A stretch of 40,066 nucleotides of DNA, from assembly GCA_034432595.1 (NCBI GenBank), contig DAOUBT010000002.1, forward strand, positions 1 to 40,066, read 5' to 3'. The notes below the pieces were generated by a model. It was not told the origin of the DNA. It worked only from the letters and a program-made list of their open reading frames with translations, and did not search any database. Below are positions 8,052 to 15,838 of this stretch, in pieces. The DNA is from DAOTZR01 sp034432595. GTDB lineage: Bacteria > Chloroflexota > Anaerolineae > B4-G1 > SLSP01. Each line of letters begins with the position of its first letter. The stretch's first letter is position 1. A program made the translations under genes and the position numbers.

Positions 8052-8190
8052 AAGAGCAACGGCTTATCTTCAGCACCAGGAGAGCGAATGCAATCGTCGT
8101 TGTGACGCGATTTTAACCGCCAGACTGGATAGGGTATCCGATGATTTCAACACACGGGAGGTGGGCGAGGCAATGTCCTCACCCACCCCC
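8052..8190 (-). repeat. Dispersed intergenic repeat, copy 2 (inverted)
   Basis: Reverse-complement counterpart of 3581-3715, lying between two convergent genes. Matching blocks on the plus strand are GCTTATCTTCAGCACCAG (8062-8079), CGCGATTTTAACCGC (8106-8120) and TCCGATGATTTCAAC (8137-8151). The flanking hairpin is GGTGGG-GAGG / CCTC-CCCACC (8160-8187). The 12-bp inverted repeat of copy 1 is degraded here. The convergent position would allow the hairpin to act as a terminator, and ACCGG-TCGC-CCGGT followed by GCGGTTTT (8194-8212) adds a weak terminator-like stem on the plus strand. Confidence 0.75.
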
Positions 8191-8218
8191 CTTACCGGTC
8201 GCCCGGTGCGGTTTTAAC

Positions 8219-9259
8219 TCACTCAGAGCGCAAATAAGCGGCGATCAATTGCGCTGTCGCTTCCAGGGAGGCACGGTGGGTGCGCTCGTAGGAGTGCGAG
8301 GCGTCCACGCCAGGGCCGATGAGGGCGACGCGCAGGTCCGCGCCCGCGCGCCAGGCCGCTTCGCCATCTGAGCCGTAGTAGGGGTAGATGTCGGTCCGGT
8401 AAGGTATGCCTTCGGCTTCGGCGAGGCGTTCCAGACGGCGGCGCAGCTCCAGATGGTACGCGCCGCCGGAGTCCTTGGCGCAGATGCCCACGCTGAACTC
8501 ATCCGAGGCTTGCTCTCCCCCTGCCGCGGCCATATCCACCGCCACCAGCTCTTCCACGTCCTCCGGCAGGCCCACCGCTGCGCCGTGGCCCACTTCCTCA
8601 TAGGCGGCGATGAGCACGGTGAGGCGGTAGCGCGGGGCGAGTCCCGCCTGTTTGAGCGCAGCTAACGCTCCATAGATGCAGGCCACGCCCGCCTTATCAT
8701 CCAGGTGGCGGGAGCGGATGAAGCCGCTGTTGACCTCCACACGCGGGTCGAAGTAGACAAAATCCCCCACGTTGATTCCCAACAGGCGCGTGTCTTCTTC
8801 CGTGCTGGTGTGCGCATCTAAGCGCACCTCGTAATTTTCGGCTTTCCGCTCCAAATCGCGCGCTTCCTGCCCGTAGATGTGCACCGAGGCCTTGATAGGC
8901 AATATCGAGCCGCGATAGGTTTTGCCCTCCGCCGTCATGACCGTGCAGCCCTCGGTCTCGATGGAGTGCCAGTCGAAGCTGCCGATGGAGGAAAGCTGCA
9001 AGCGGCCATTGGATTTGATGGCGCGCACGATGGCGCCCAGGGTATCGGTGTGAGCGGTGAGGGCGCGCGGATGGGCGGGGTCGGCTTCCCAGGTGAGGAT
9101 GAGGCCTCCTTTGCGCAGGTGGCGCGCCGTCAGGCCCAGGGCCGTGAAAGCCTCCTCGCACACCGCTAAAGCGCGCGCCGTGTCGCCGGTGGGGCTTGGG
9201 GTGTTCAGCAGCCGCACCAGAAAATCAAGCATGGAATCCACCGGAATGGGTAATGCCAT
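8219..9259 (-). CDS. M42-family metallo-aminopeptidase / glucanase-like peptidase
   Basis: Cytoplasmic di-metal peptidase of 346 residues, a normal M42 length. The first metal ligand is His70 in LTAHTDTLGA. The bridging Asp lies in RHLDDKAGVA (Asp187-Asp188), the catalytic Glu pair is Glu221-Glu222 in AAYEEVGHG, the next Asp is Asp242 in AVDMAAAG, and the last His is His328 in SYERTHRAS. This completes the set expected for an active enzyme. The start at 9259 has a GAGGAGG ribosome site. It lies 78 bases downstream of the GH13 gene on the same strand and may be co-transcribed. The N-terminus (LLNTPSPTGDT) resembles the M42 subgroup sometimes annotated with osmoprotectant synthesis, but no such genes are nearby, so a general peptide-turnover role is preferred. 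Confidence 0.9.
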   Translation of the reverse strand: MALPIPVDSMLDFLVRLLNTPSPTGDTARALAVCEEAFTALGLTARHLRKGGLILTWEADPAHPRALTAHTDTLGAIVRAIKSNGRLQLSSIGSFDWHSIETEGCTVMTAEGKTYRGSILPIKASVHIYGQEARDLERKAENYEVRLDAHTSTEEDTRLLGINVGDFVYFDPRVEVNSGFIRSRHLDDKAGVACIYGALAALKQAGLAPRYRLTVLIAAYEEVGHGAAVGLPEDVEELVAVDMAAAGGEQASDEFSVGICAKDSGGAYHLELRRRLERLAEAEGIPYRTDIYPYYGSDGEAAWRAGADLRVALIGPGVDASHSYERTHRASLEATAQLIAAYLRSE

Positions 9260-9337
9260 AAAACCTCCTCGCTTGCAAGTCGTTCAGTCGTGAATTTCTG
9301 GGGTTCAGGGCGCGAGTTGTCGTGACGCAGGACCGCT

Positions 9338-11215
9338 TCAGCTGACCTGCTGCCACAGGGTAGCGCCCTGTGGCTGTTCCGGCAGTTGCAGATGCCCGTT
9401 GATGACGCGCGCACCTTGACCGCTGAACAGCTCGATGAAGTGCGCCCCATCCGGTACGCCGCCGTGATCCACCCGCAGGCCCTGCGGTGGGCGTGGCTGC
9501 GTCCCCCGGTGCGCCACCACAAGGATGCGCCCGGCTTTCGAGGCGCGCTGATAGGCGAAAGTATCCTTATCCACCCAAAGCATTTGGAAGCCGCCTTGCT
9601 GTAACACCGGCGAGCTGCGCCGCAAGGCGATGAGTTGCCGGTGGAAGTGCAACAGGTCGTGATCCCATCGCGCCTCGTCCCAAATCATGCAGCCACGCGG
9701 CCCTAAGCGCGGTGTATCGCGCAGGCCAATTTCATCGCCGTAGTAGAGCGAAGGCACGCCGGGATAGGTCATCAGCACGATGACGGCCAGACGATGGAGC
9801 GCGTCGTTCCCCTCCACCACGCTGCGGATGCGCGGCACGTCGTGGCTATCGAGCAAGTTGTACTGTTGCAAGGCCACGGTCCAGGGGATGGAGGCGCGCA
9901 CGTTGCGCCAGGTCTGCTCCAGGGCCATGGTGGGCCAGGGCGCGTTCACGCGGATTTCTTCGTGCAGTCCCCAGGCACCTTGCCGGAAGCCGCGCAGCCA
10001 GTGCCACAAGGGCATGGCAAACCCCAAATAGTTCATCACCCCATCCCACTGATCGCCTTGCAGTTGCGGGGTGGCATCGAAAAAGTTTTCGCCGATAAGG
10101 TAGGCGTCGGGACGGACATCTTTGACAGCGCGACGGATGCCGCGCGCCACGTCCGGGCCGTATTGTAAGGCGCCTTGCCTTGCCAACATGTTCGCCACGT
10201 CTATGCGCCACCCATCCGCGCGGAAAGGGGGACGCAGCCAGCGGCGGAAAACACTATCGCTATCTTCGTACATGCGGCGACGCAATTCCGCGCTGCGGTA
10301 GTTGAGCTTGGGCAGGCGCTTGACACCCAACCAGCATTCGTACAGGTCGGGATGGCGCGTGAAGGTGAAGAAGCTCGCCTCCGACGCGTCAGGGTCGGCC
10401 TGCGCCTTGAGGAACCAGGGATGCTGCGCGCCGCAATGATTGGGGACCACGTCCAGAATGTAGTGCATGGCGCGCGCGTCCAGTTCCCGCCGCAAGGCGA
10501 TGAGCGCCTCGTCTCCGCCCAGGCGCGGATCCACGTGGTTGTAATCGGTCACATCGTAGCGGTGATTGGAAAGCGCCGGAAAGATGGGGTTGAGGTAAAG
10601 CGCGTTGACACCCAAGGCCTGCAGGTAATCGAGCTGCTGCCGGATGCCTTCCAGGTCACCGCCGTAGAAGACAAACGAATGCGGCGCGCTGGTGGGCGGC
10701 TCCGCCCCCCACGGCAACAGGTAAGGCTGGATCCCACCCACTTCTCTGACGCCATTGGGCCGGGGGTCATTCGAGGGGTCACCATTGGCAAAACGGTCCG
10801 GGAAAATCTGATAGAAGACGCTCTGCAGCACCCAGGTCGGGGCGGCGTAATCGGCCAGCAGGACAAAATCCTGTGCATCGGTGGGGATGCCGGGAGTCGC
10901 GCCAGCGGCGTTGTACCACCAGACGCCATCCTCAGCGATGATGAGGAAACGGTACACGACACGCGGCTCGCTAACCTCAAGCGTGCCTTCCCACCAGCGC
11001 ACGGGCGGGGTAGGCGCTGTGGCCTGTAAAGGCGTGAGGCGCTGTTCGCCATCGGGGGCGGTGCGCAAATACACCTGTTTCACCGGCGCCTGTGCGCCCA
11101 CGCGCAACCGAATCTGCACCTTTTCCCCCAGCGAAGGGTAAGGATTGGAAACGTACAAATCTGAACCGTCGTGATGTACCGTGAGTATCCAATCGGGTTG
11201 AAACACGGGACCCAT
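9338..11215 (-). CDS. GH13 alpha-glycosidase (maltodextrin glucosidase / neopullulanase type)
   Basis: Glycoside hydrolase family 13 enzyme of 625 residues acting on alpha-glucans or maltodextrins. Residues 1-130 form an N-terminal beta-sandwich typical of the cyclomaltodextrinase/neopullulanase/MalZ group, and the barrel starts at VFYQIFPDRFANGDP. Region I is VVPNHCG, the nucleophile is Asp339 in GWRIDVANM, the acid/base is Glu376 in LIGENFF, and the third acid is Asp459 in LDSHDVPRI. No signal peptide is seen, so it is probably intracellular. The ATG at 11215 is chosen over a 41-codon upstream extension because that extension crosses the predicted promoter. The ribosome site is weak (ACAGG). 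The M42 gene follows. Confidence 0.92.
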   Translation of the reverse strand: MGPVFQPDWILTVHHDGSDLYVSNPYPSLGEKVQIRLRVGAQAPVKQVYLRTAPDGEQRLTPLQATAPTPPVRWWEGTLEVSEPRVVYRFLIIAEDGVWWYNAAGATPGIPTDAQDFVLLADYAAPTWVLQSVFYQIFPDRFANGDPSNDPRPNGVREVGGIQPYLLPWGAEPPTSAPHSFVFYGGDLEGIRQQLDYLQALGVNALYLNPIFPALSNHRYDVTDYNHVDPRLGGDEALIALRRELDARAMHYILDVVPNHCGAQHPWFLKAQADPDASEASFFTFTRHPDLYECWLGVKRLPKLNYRSAELRRRMYEDSDSVFRRWLRPPFRADGWRIDVANMLARQGALQYGPDVARGIRRAVKDVRPDAYLIGENFFDATPQLQGDQWDGVMNYLGFAMPLWHWLRGFRQGAWGLHEEIRVNAPWPTMALEQTWRNVRASIPWTVALQQYNLLDSHDVPRIRSVVEGNDALHRLAVIVLMTYPGVPSLYYGDEIGLRDTPRLGPRGCMIWDEARWDHDLLHFHRQLIALRRSSPVLQQGGFQMLWVDKDTFAYQRASKAGRILVVAHRGTQPRPPQGLRVDHGGVPDGAHFIELFSGQGARVINGHLQLPEQPQGATLWQQVS

Positions 11216-11257
11216 CCTGTACAAGGCTTTTTTCCGGCGATTTACCGGATAAGGTGT

Positions 11258-11285
11258 ATTGTAAACCAAAAGGGATGAGAAGCAA
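11258..11285 (-). promoter_or_regulatory. Candidate promoter of the GH13 gene
   Basis: On the minus strand TTGCTT (11280-11285), a 16-base spacer and TACAAT (11258-11263). Predicted transcription start is near 11251, giving a leader of about 36 bases. It lies between the leuS terminator and the GH13 ATG, the position expected if the two transcripts are separate. Confidence 0.5.
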
Positions 11286-11352
11286 GCCCGAAAAACTGCC
11301 CATCGGCTGAGCGGAACTACCGGCGGACCAGAAACCAACGTCCGGCAACCTG

Positions 11353-11392
11353 AAAAAAGGCCGGCCTGCGCTATGCGACGCAGGCCGGCCTT
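11353..11392 (-). terminator. Intrinsic terminator of leuS
   Basis: A perfect 14-bp stem, AAGGCCGGCCTGCG (11357-11370) with CGCAGGCCGGCCTT (11379-11392), loop of eight bases. On the minus strand it is followed by six Ts (11358-11353). It starts 12 bases after the leuS stop codon. Confidence 0.93.
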
Positions 11393-11403
11393 GCCCGTGC
11401 AGG

Positions 11404-14190
11404 TTATTTCACGACCAGGCTCACCATTTTGCCGCGGGCGATGATGACCTTGACCACCGTCTTGCCTTCAATGTGCTTGCGAACAGCGGGGTCGGCCAGC
11501 GTGATGGCCTCAATGGCAGCCTCATCCGCATCGCTGGGCACAACAACCTTGCCGCGCAGCTTGCCGTTGATCTGCACCGGCAGCTCGATATTTTCCTCTT
11601 TCAGCATGGCCTCGTCCCAGGCGGGCCAGGGCTGCGTGTGGACGCTGTACGGTTTGCCCAGGCGCGTCCACAGCTCCTCGGCGATGTGCGGCGCCACGGG
11701 AGCCAGCAACAGGACGAGCGTGCTCACCGCCTCCTCCCATACCGGCGTGCCCCAGAAGGCCGCCTTGGCCTTGAGCAACGTATTCGTGTACTCCATCAGC
11801 GTGGAGATGACGGTGTTGAAGGCAAACGCCTCCATGTCCTGCGTCACGCGCTTGATGGCGCGGTGTTGTTCGCGGCGCAGGGCGCGCTCCGCCTCCGCCG
11901 ATGCCGCGACGCGGCTTTCGGGTTCGTCCATCACCGCGCTCCAGACGCGGTTCATCCAGCGTGCCACGCCCTCGATACCCTTGCTATCCCACGGGCCGCC
12001 CAGCTCCCAGCGCCAGCCGAACATGAGATAAGCCCGCACCGTATCCGCGCCGTACTTCTCCACCAGCTCATCCGGCGCCACCACATTGCGCTTGCTCTTG
12101 GACATCTTTTCCACCTCCAGGTGGTAGAGGATGCCCTTGTACTCCATGGGCTGACCCTCAAACGTGAAGGTCGGCGTCTCCTCGCTGGCATGGACAATGA
12201 TCACCGTCTTCTCATCCACCCCCACGCGCAAGCCGGCGTCCTCACGCAGCATCACCTCGCCGCAGATGCGCGTCTCGCTCTTCTCAAAGGCGGGCCAGCT
12301 TTCGGGCTTGTTGAAGGGGTACACGGTAATGCGGCTGGCTTTGAAAGCGTTGCCTTCCCACGCTCCCTCCACAGTGACGACATCGCCGCGCCGCGGTTCG
12401 CCCAGGATAATGCCCTGATAGCGGTACTGCGTCATCGGCTCATCGAAATTCACCAATCCGGCATCGCGCAGGACCTTGGTGAAGAAGCGCGTGTAGAGCA
12501 GGTGCATCACAGCATGTTCCGCGCCGCCGGTGTAGGTATCCACGGGCGCCCAATAGGCCAGCTCTGCCGGATCCCAGGGCGTATCCTGCCCCGTCGCCGG
12601 CTCGCCTTCGCGGTAATAGGGGCTGAGATAGGCGTACTGATACCACGAAGAGCACATGAACGTATCCATCGTATCCGTCTCACGGCGCGCCGGTCCACCG
12701 CACTTGGGGCAGGTGGTGTTGAGGAAGCCCTCGTGGTAGAGCAGCGCATTCTCGCCCGTCTTGGGAATCTCGGCATCCAAAGGCAGCTCCACGGGCAAGT
12801 CTTCGTAAGGCACGGGCACCACACCGCACGTTTCGCAATAAATCATGGGGATAGGGGCCCCCCAATAGCGTTGGCGGCTGATAAGCCAGTCGCGCAGCCG
12901 GTAATTGACGGCGGGTTTACCCAGCCCCTGCTCCTGTAACCACGCCGTGACCTGCTCCACAGCAGGATGGGGCGCGGGCGTGCCGTCGAAAGGACCGGAG
13001 TTGACCATACGCCCTTCTCCCGGATAAGCGCGCGGCAGCGGGAAGGGACGCCCTTCCGCCACCCAGTCCTCCGTCTCGATGACCACCGGGATGGGCAGGC
13101 CGAACTTGCTGGCAAACGCAAAGTCGCGCTCATCGTGCGCGGGCACAGCCATAATGGCGCCGGTACCGTAGGTCATCATCACGTAATCCGCAATCCAGAT
13201 GGGAATGCGCGCCCCATTGACGGGATTGATGGCATACGCGCCGGTAAAGACGCCCGTCTTTTCCTTGTCGGTAGCCATGCGCTCAATTTCGTTCTGGCGC
13301 GCGGCCTGATGCTGATAAGCCCGCACCGCCTCGCGGTAGTCGGGTTTGGTGATGCGCTCCACCAGCGGATGTTCCGGAGCGAGCACCATGAAGGTGGCGC
13401 CCCACAACGTATCCGGGCGGGTGGTGAAGACCACCAGATCGCCCTCACCCGGCGCTGCATCGGCGGGCAGGTCCTCCGGCGCCACTTTGAAAACCACCTC
13501 CGCGCCTTCGCTGCGCCCAATCCAGTTAGTCTGCAGCAAGCGGATTTTTTCAGGCCAGTCAATCCTGGAAAAGTCAAGCAGCTCATCCGCGTACTTCGTG
13601 ATGCGGAAGAACCACTGCTCCAGCTCCTTTTTGATGACCGGCGTGCCACAGCGCTCGCAGACGTGTTCTTCGCCCACGACCTGTTCACGCGCCAGGGTTG
13701 TATGGCACGAAGGGCAGTAATCCACAGGAGCCTTTTTGCGGTAAGCCAGGCCCATTTCGTAAAATTTAAGGAAGAACCACTGGGTCCAGCGGTAATAGCC
13801 GGGCAGGCAGGTCACCGCTTCGCGCTCCCAATCAAACATGGCGCCCATGGAACGCAGTTGACGGCGCATATTCTCGATGTTGCGCATCGTCCACGTGTGG
13901 GGATGGATGCCGCGCTGAATGGCCGCATTTTCCGCGGGAAGACCGAAAGCATCGAAGCCCATGGGGAAGAGCACGTTATAGCCCTGCATCCGCTTAAAGC
14001 GCGCGCGGGCATCGCTCGGCGTCATCGCGTACCAGTGCCCGATGTGCAGGTCACCGCTCGGATAGGGCAGCATCGTCAGCGCGTAGAACTTGGGGCGTTC
14101 CGGGTCTATGCGCGAACGATACAGACCGTCCGCTTCCCATTTTTCCTGCCATTTACGCTCGATTACCTGAGGTTGATAAGGCTCGGCCAT
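11404..14190 (-). CDS. leuS: Leucyl-tRNA synthetase
   Basis: Class I aminoacyl-tRNA synthetase of 928 residues charging tRNA-Leu. The HIGH motif is His49-His52 in GDLHIGHWY. A zinc-type knuckle (CPSCHTTL...CERCG) follows. The CP1 editing domain contains TTRPDTLWGATF and GTGAIMAVPAHDERD, and KMSKS is at residues 695-699. The stretch between ILGE and EKMSKS, where the leucine-specific domain sits, is about 95 residues, longer than is usual. The C-terminal LPVQINGKLRGKV is characteristic. The start has a GGAGG site eight bases upstream. The mRNA leader holds a Leu-rich mini-gene and an intrinsic terminator, so expression is probably controlled by attenuation. A terminator closes the gene. Confidence 0.97.
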   Translation of the reverse strand: MAEPYQPQVIERKWQEKWEADGLYRSRIDPERPKFYALTMLPYPSGDLHIGHWYAMTPSDARARFKRMQGYNVLFPMGFDAFGLPAENAAIQRGIHPHTWTMRNIENMRRQLRSMGAMFDWEREAVTCLPGYYRWTQWFFLKFYEMGLAYRKKAPVDYCPSCHTTLAREQVVGEEHVCERCGTPVIKKELEQWFFRITKYADELLDFSRIDWPEKIRLLQTNWIGRSEGAEVVFKVAPEDLPADAAPGEGDLVVFTTRPDTLWGATFMVLAPEHPLVERITKPDYREAVRAYQHQAARQNEIERMATDKEKTGVFTGAYAINPVNGARIPIWIADYVMMTYGTGAIMAVPAHDERDFAFASKFGLPIPVVIETEDWVAEGRPFPLPRAYPGEGRMVNSGPFDGTPAPHPAVEQVTAWLQEQGLGKPAVNYRLRDWLISRQRYWGAPIPMIYCETCGVVPVPYEDLPVELPLDAEIPKTGENALLYHEGFLNTTCPKCGGPARRETDTMDTFMCSSWYQYAYLSPYYREGEPATGQDTPWDPAELAYWAPVDTYTGGAEHAVMHLLYTRFFTKVLRDAGLVNFDEPMTQYRYQGIILGEPRRGDVVTVEGAWEGNAFKASRITVYPFNKPESWPAFEKSETRICGEVMLREDAGLRVGVDEKTVIIVHASEETPTFTFEGQPMEYKGILYHLEVEKMSKSKRNVVAPDELVEKYGADTVRAYLMFGWRWELGGPWDSKGIEGVARWMNRVWSAVMDEPESRVAASAEAERALRREQHRAIKRVTQDMEAFAFNTVISTLMEYTNTLLKAKAAFWGTPVWEEAVSTLVLLLAPVAPHIAEELWTRLGKPYSVHTQPWPAWDEAMLKEENIELPVQINGKLRGKVVVPSDADEAAIEAITLADPAVRKHIEGKTVVKVIIARGKMVSLVVK

Positions 14191-14326
14191 CTTAAGTTCC
14201 TCCTCATTTCTGCAACATTACGTTTGCAAGATGTAAACCTGTCCTGTTTCATGAACCCTGGATGATGCGTCGTCCGTTGCTGATGGTCCAACCTACAAAA
14301 TCTGCATGAACTCTTTCCCAACGCAC

Positions 14327-14357
14327 ATAAAAAGCCCCTGCCTTGCGCGGCAGGGGC
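14327..14357 (-). terminator. Intrinsic terminator (attenuator) in the leuS leader
   Basis: On the minus strand GCCCCTGCC (14357-14349), loop GCGCAA, GGCAGGGGC (14342-14334), then five Ts (14333-14329). It comes 14 bases after the leader-peptide stop codon and about 140 bases before the leuS ATG. A strong terminator between a promoter and its gene implies conditional readthrough. Confidence 0.85.
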
Positions 14358-14371
14358 CTGAACAAAAACAC

Positions 14372-14452
14372 TTACCAAGTCCGAGCCGCGCGCCAACGCC
14401 TGCTGCTAAGGGCCAGCAGGGCAAGCGACAGCAAGCTCGTGATCGTCCGCAT
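14372..14452 (-). CDS. Leucine-rich 26-residue leader peptide of leuS
   Basis: A 26-codon gene not explained by any longer frame. GGAGGT (14466-14461) lies eight bases before the ATG, and a consensus-like promoter lies just upstream. Residues 6-15 read SLLSLALLAL, that is six Leu codons (TTG, CTG, CTT, CTG, CTG, CTT) in the nine codons 7-15. A basic tail with five Arg in the whole peptide and two Trp follows, ending in TAA. The stop is 14 bases before an intrinsic terminator, and leuS is the next gene. The best reading is an attenuation leader whose ribosome senses charged tRNA-Leu. A small membrane peptide is the alternative, since the Leu stretch is hydrophobic. An overlapping ATG at 14459 opens a 17-codon frame, but only one or two bases after the ribosome site. 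Confidence 0.75.
   Translation of the reverse strand: MRTITSLLSLALLALSSRRWRAARTW
14399..14420 (-). promoter_or_regulatory. Leader hairpin overlapping the Leu codons
   Basis: On the minus strand CCTGCTG (14420-14414) pairs with CAGCAGG (14405-14399) over an eight-base loop. It covers Leu codons 12, 13 and 15. Just downstream, GCGCGGC (14391-14385) is perfectly complementary to GCCGCGC (14351-14345) in the terminator's 5' arm and loop, giving a candidate anti-terminator. Folding energies were not computed. Confidence 0.5.
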
Positions 14453-14477
14453 CTTTCATGACCTCCGGAGTGTCTTT

Positions 14478-14505
14478 ATTTTACCATAAGTGACGGGGGA
14501 ATCAA
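14478..14505 (-). promoter_or_regulatory. Promoter of the leuS leader transcript
   Basis: On the minus strand TTGATT (14500-14505), a 16-base spacer and TAAAAT (14478-14483). The predicted start near 14471 gives an untranslated stretch of about 19 bases before the leader-peptide ATG, containing its GGAGGT site. Confidence 0.7.
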
Positions 14506-14606
14506 ATGGTGCTGGATGCAGCAGGTTGAACGACAGAGAAGGTCGTAGCTACCCGCAGGGTATGATCGCCCGGCGCGGTTTCAGCCGTCAAACCCATCCG
14601 CAGAGC

Positions 14607-14816
14607 TTATTCCATTTCCAGGGTGTAGCCCAGCGCCTGCGCGGCTTCAATCAGGGCTTCGAGGCGCAGACGGTGCTCATCGTACTCCACGACCAGGCGC
14701 TGTTGATGATAGTTTGCCTGAATCGCCCGGAGGCCAGGCAGGCGATCTTCCAGGCTCTCCAGGCGCATGACGCAAGAAGGACAGTGCATGTCGGGAACGC
14801 GAAAACACTGACGCAT
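14607..14816 (-). CDS. Small heavy-metal-associated (HMA) domain protein
   Basis: A 69-residue ferredoxin-like HMA domain, probably a cytosolic copper carrier. The binding motif is MHCPSC with Cys12 and Cys15. The rest follows the family pattern: a helix with RLESLEDRLPG, strand RLVVEYDE and a C-terminal helix LIEAAQALGY. An AAGGAG ribosome site precedes the ATG at 14816. It starts nine bases after the TauE-cupredoxin gene and is the last gene of the copper operon. Basic residues near the metal site (MRQCFRV) differ from the acidic copZ at the other end, so the two may serve different partners. Confidence 0.88.
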   Translation of the reverse strand: MRQCFRVPDMHCPSCVMRLESLEDRLPGLRAIQANYHQQRLVVEYDEHRLRLEALIEAAQALGYTLEME

Positions 14817-14825
14817 GGTCTCTCC

Positions 14826-15824
14826 TTACTGATCGAACACAATTGAGCCGACGTACATCCCCATCGAACAACTGTAGCGCAACACTTTGCCAGGGGCTTG
14901 CGGCGGAACAGTGAAGCTCACCGCGCCGGTATCCGGCAACACTTCCTCAATATGCAGGGCCGGAATGACCAGAGCACGGGAGCAGGAGAACACGTTATCG
15001 GTCACGAACGTCAGCTTGACTTCCTGTCCAGCAGGAGCGTGCGCCACGTCCGGCACATAGCCCTGATTGCGTACCTCGATAACCACCTCCGCCGAGGCAG
15101 TTGCTGTTGGGGCCGGCGTGGTCACCGGCACCGTCCCGGCAGAAAGCAGGCGCGTCAACGAAAAGGGCGCGCCGGCCAGATTGGCGCCGGCGTCCAGCGT
15201 CACGCATCCCACCACCAGCAGCACCACGGCCATCACCAGGTTCAGCCGCTTCTCCAACAGACCGCTCACCTGAAGGGCGAGATAACTGATCGCGAAAAAG
15301 ACCAGATTGCTCCCCAATGTGAAAGCACCCATCAGACCCATCGCCTGCCAGGCATCGCCGGTGCTCAAAGCCAGGGCCATCATCGCCTGCGTCACGCCAC
15401 AGGGCAGCAGTACCGTCAGCGCGCCCAGCAGGAGCGGCGTGGTGGCCTCATTGCGGCGTGCGGTTTGGCGCAGGAAACGTCGCACTTCCACCGGAGGCTC
15501 CAGCGCAAAATAACGAAATATCGGATGCACATTCAACATGCGCAACGCATTGCCCACCATAAACAGGCCGATGACGATAAGCAACGCCGCGCGCAGGGCG
15601 GGCGAGAGCTGAAACACCGTCCCTACAGCCCCCAGCAGCGCGCCCAGGGCCAGGTAAGCCAACCATTTAGCGCTCAGGAACAACACCAACACGTGCGCCG
15701 TGCGGCGTCGGTCCCCTGTCTCGTGCTCTTGCGTCAGAGCCGTCGCCAACAAGCCCCCCTGTACGGCCAGACAACTCAGGCCGCCAGAGGTTACCCCCGT
15801 GATAAAAGCCGCCCAAAGTGGCAT
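14826..15824 (-). CDS. TauE/SafE- or DsbD-like membrane protein with C-terminal cupredoxin-like domain
   Basis: A 332-residue inner-membrane protein. Residues 1-220 form about six membrane helices of the DsbD_2/TauE-SafE type, starting with the typical ITGVTSGGLSCLAVQGGLLA and containing TVLLPCGVTQAMMAL. A Thr/Pro/Ala-rich linker leads to a C-terminal domain of about 100 residues resembling cupredoxins. It ends RYSCSMGMYVGSIVF, where Cys and Met spaced as in CSMGM resemble a copper site, with an upstream Cys in NVFSCSRAL. The domain should face the outside. Membership in a copper operon supports a role in copper efflux or delivery to extracytoplasmic enzymes. The start has an AGGAGG site, and the gene begins 14 bases after copA. 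Confidence 0.88.
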   Translation of the reverse strand: MPLWAAFITGVTSGGLSCLAVQGGLLATALTQEHETGDRRRTAHVLVLFLSAKWLAYLALGALLGAVGTVFQLSPALRAALLIVIGLFMVGNALRMLNVHPIFRYFALEPPVEVRRFLRQTARRNEATTPLLLGALTVLLPCGVTQAMMALALSTGDAWQAMGLMGAFTLGSNLVFFAISYLALQVSGLLEKRLNLVMAVVLLVVGCVTLDAGANLAGAPFSLTRLLSAGTVPVTTPAPTATASAEVVIEVRNQGYVPDVAHAPAGQEVKLTFVTDNVFSCSRALVIPALHIEEVLPDTGAVSFTVPPQAPGKVLRYSCSMGMYVGSIVFDQ

Positions 15825-15838
15825 TCCCCCCTCCTATC

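Noticed and set aside
11473..12939. 488-codon plus-strand open frame opposite leuS
   Set aside because: Antisense shadow of leuS, no domain or start signal.
12967..14265. 432-codon plus-strand open frame opposite leuS
   Set aside because: Antisense shadow of a certain gene, His/Arg/Gln-rich as usual for reversed GC-rich coding sequence; no ribosome site.
14406..14459. 17-codon alternative leader frame starting at ATG 14459
   Set aside because: The start is only one or two bases from the GGAGGT site, too close; the ATG at 14452 has ideal spacing and the Leu-rich frame.
14191..14480. T-box riboswitch upstream of leuS
   Set aside because: Looked for the conserved AGGGTGGNACCGCG block and a specifier loop; neither is present. 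The Leu-rich leader peptide explains the terminator better.
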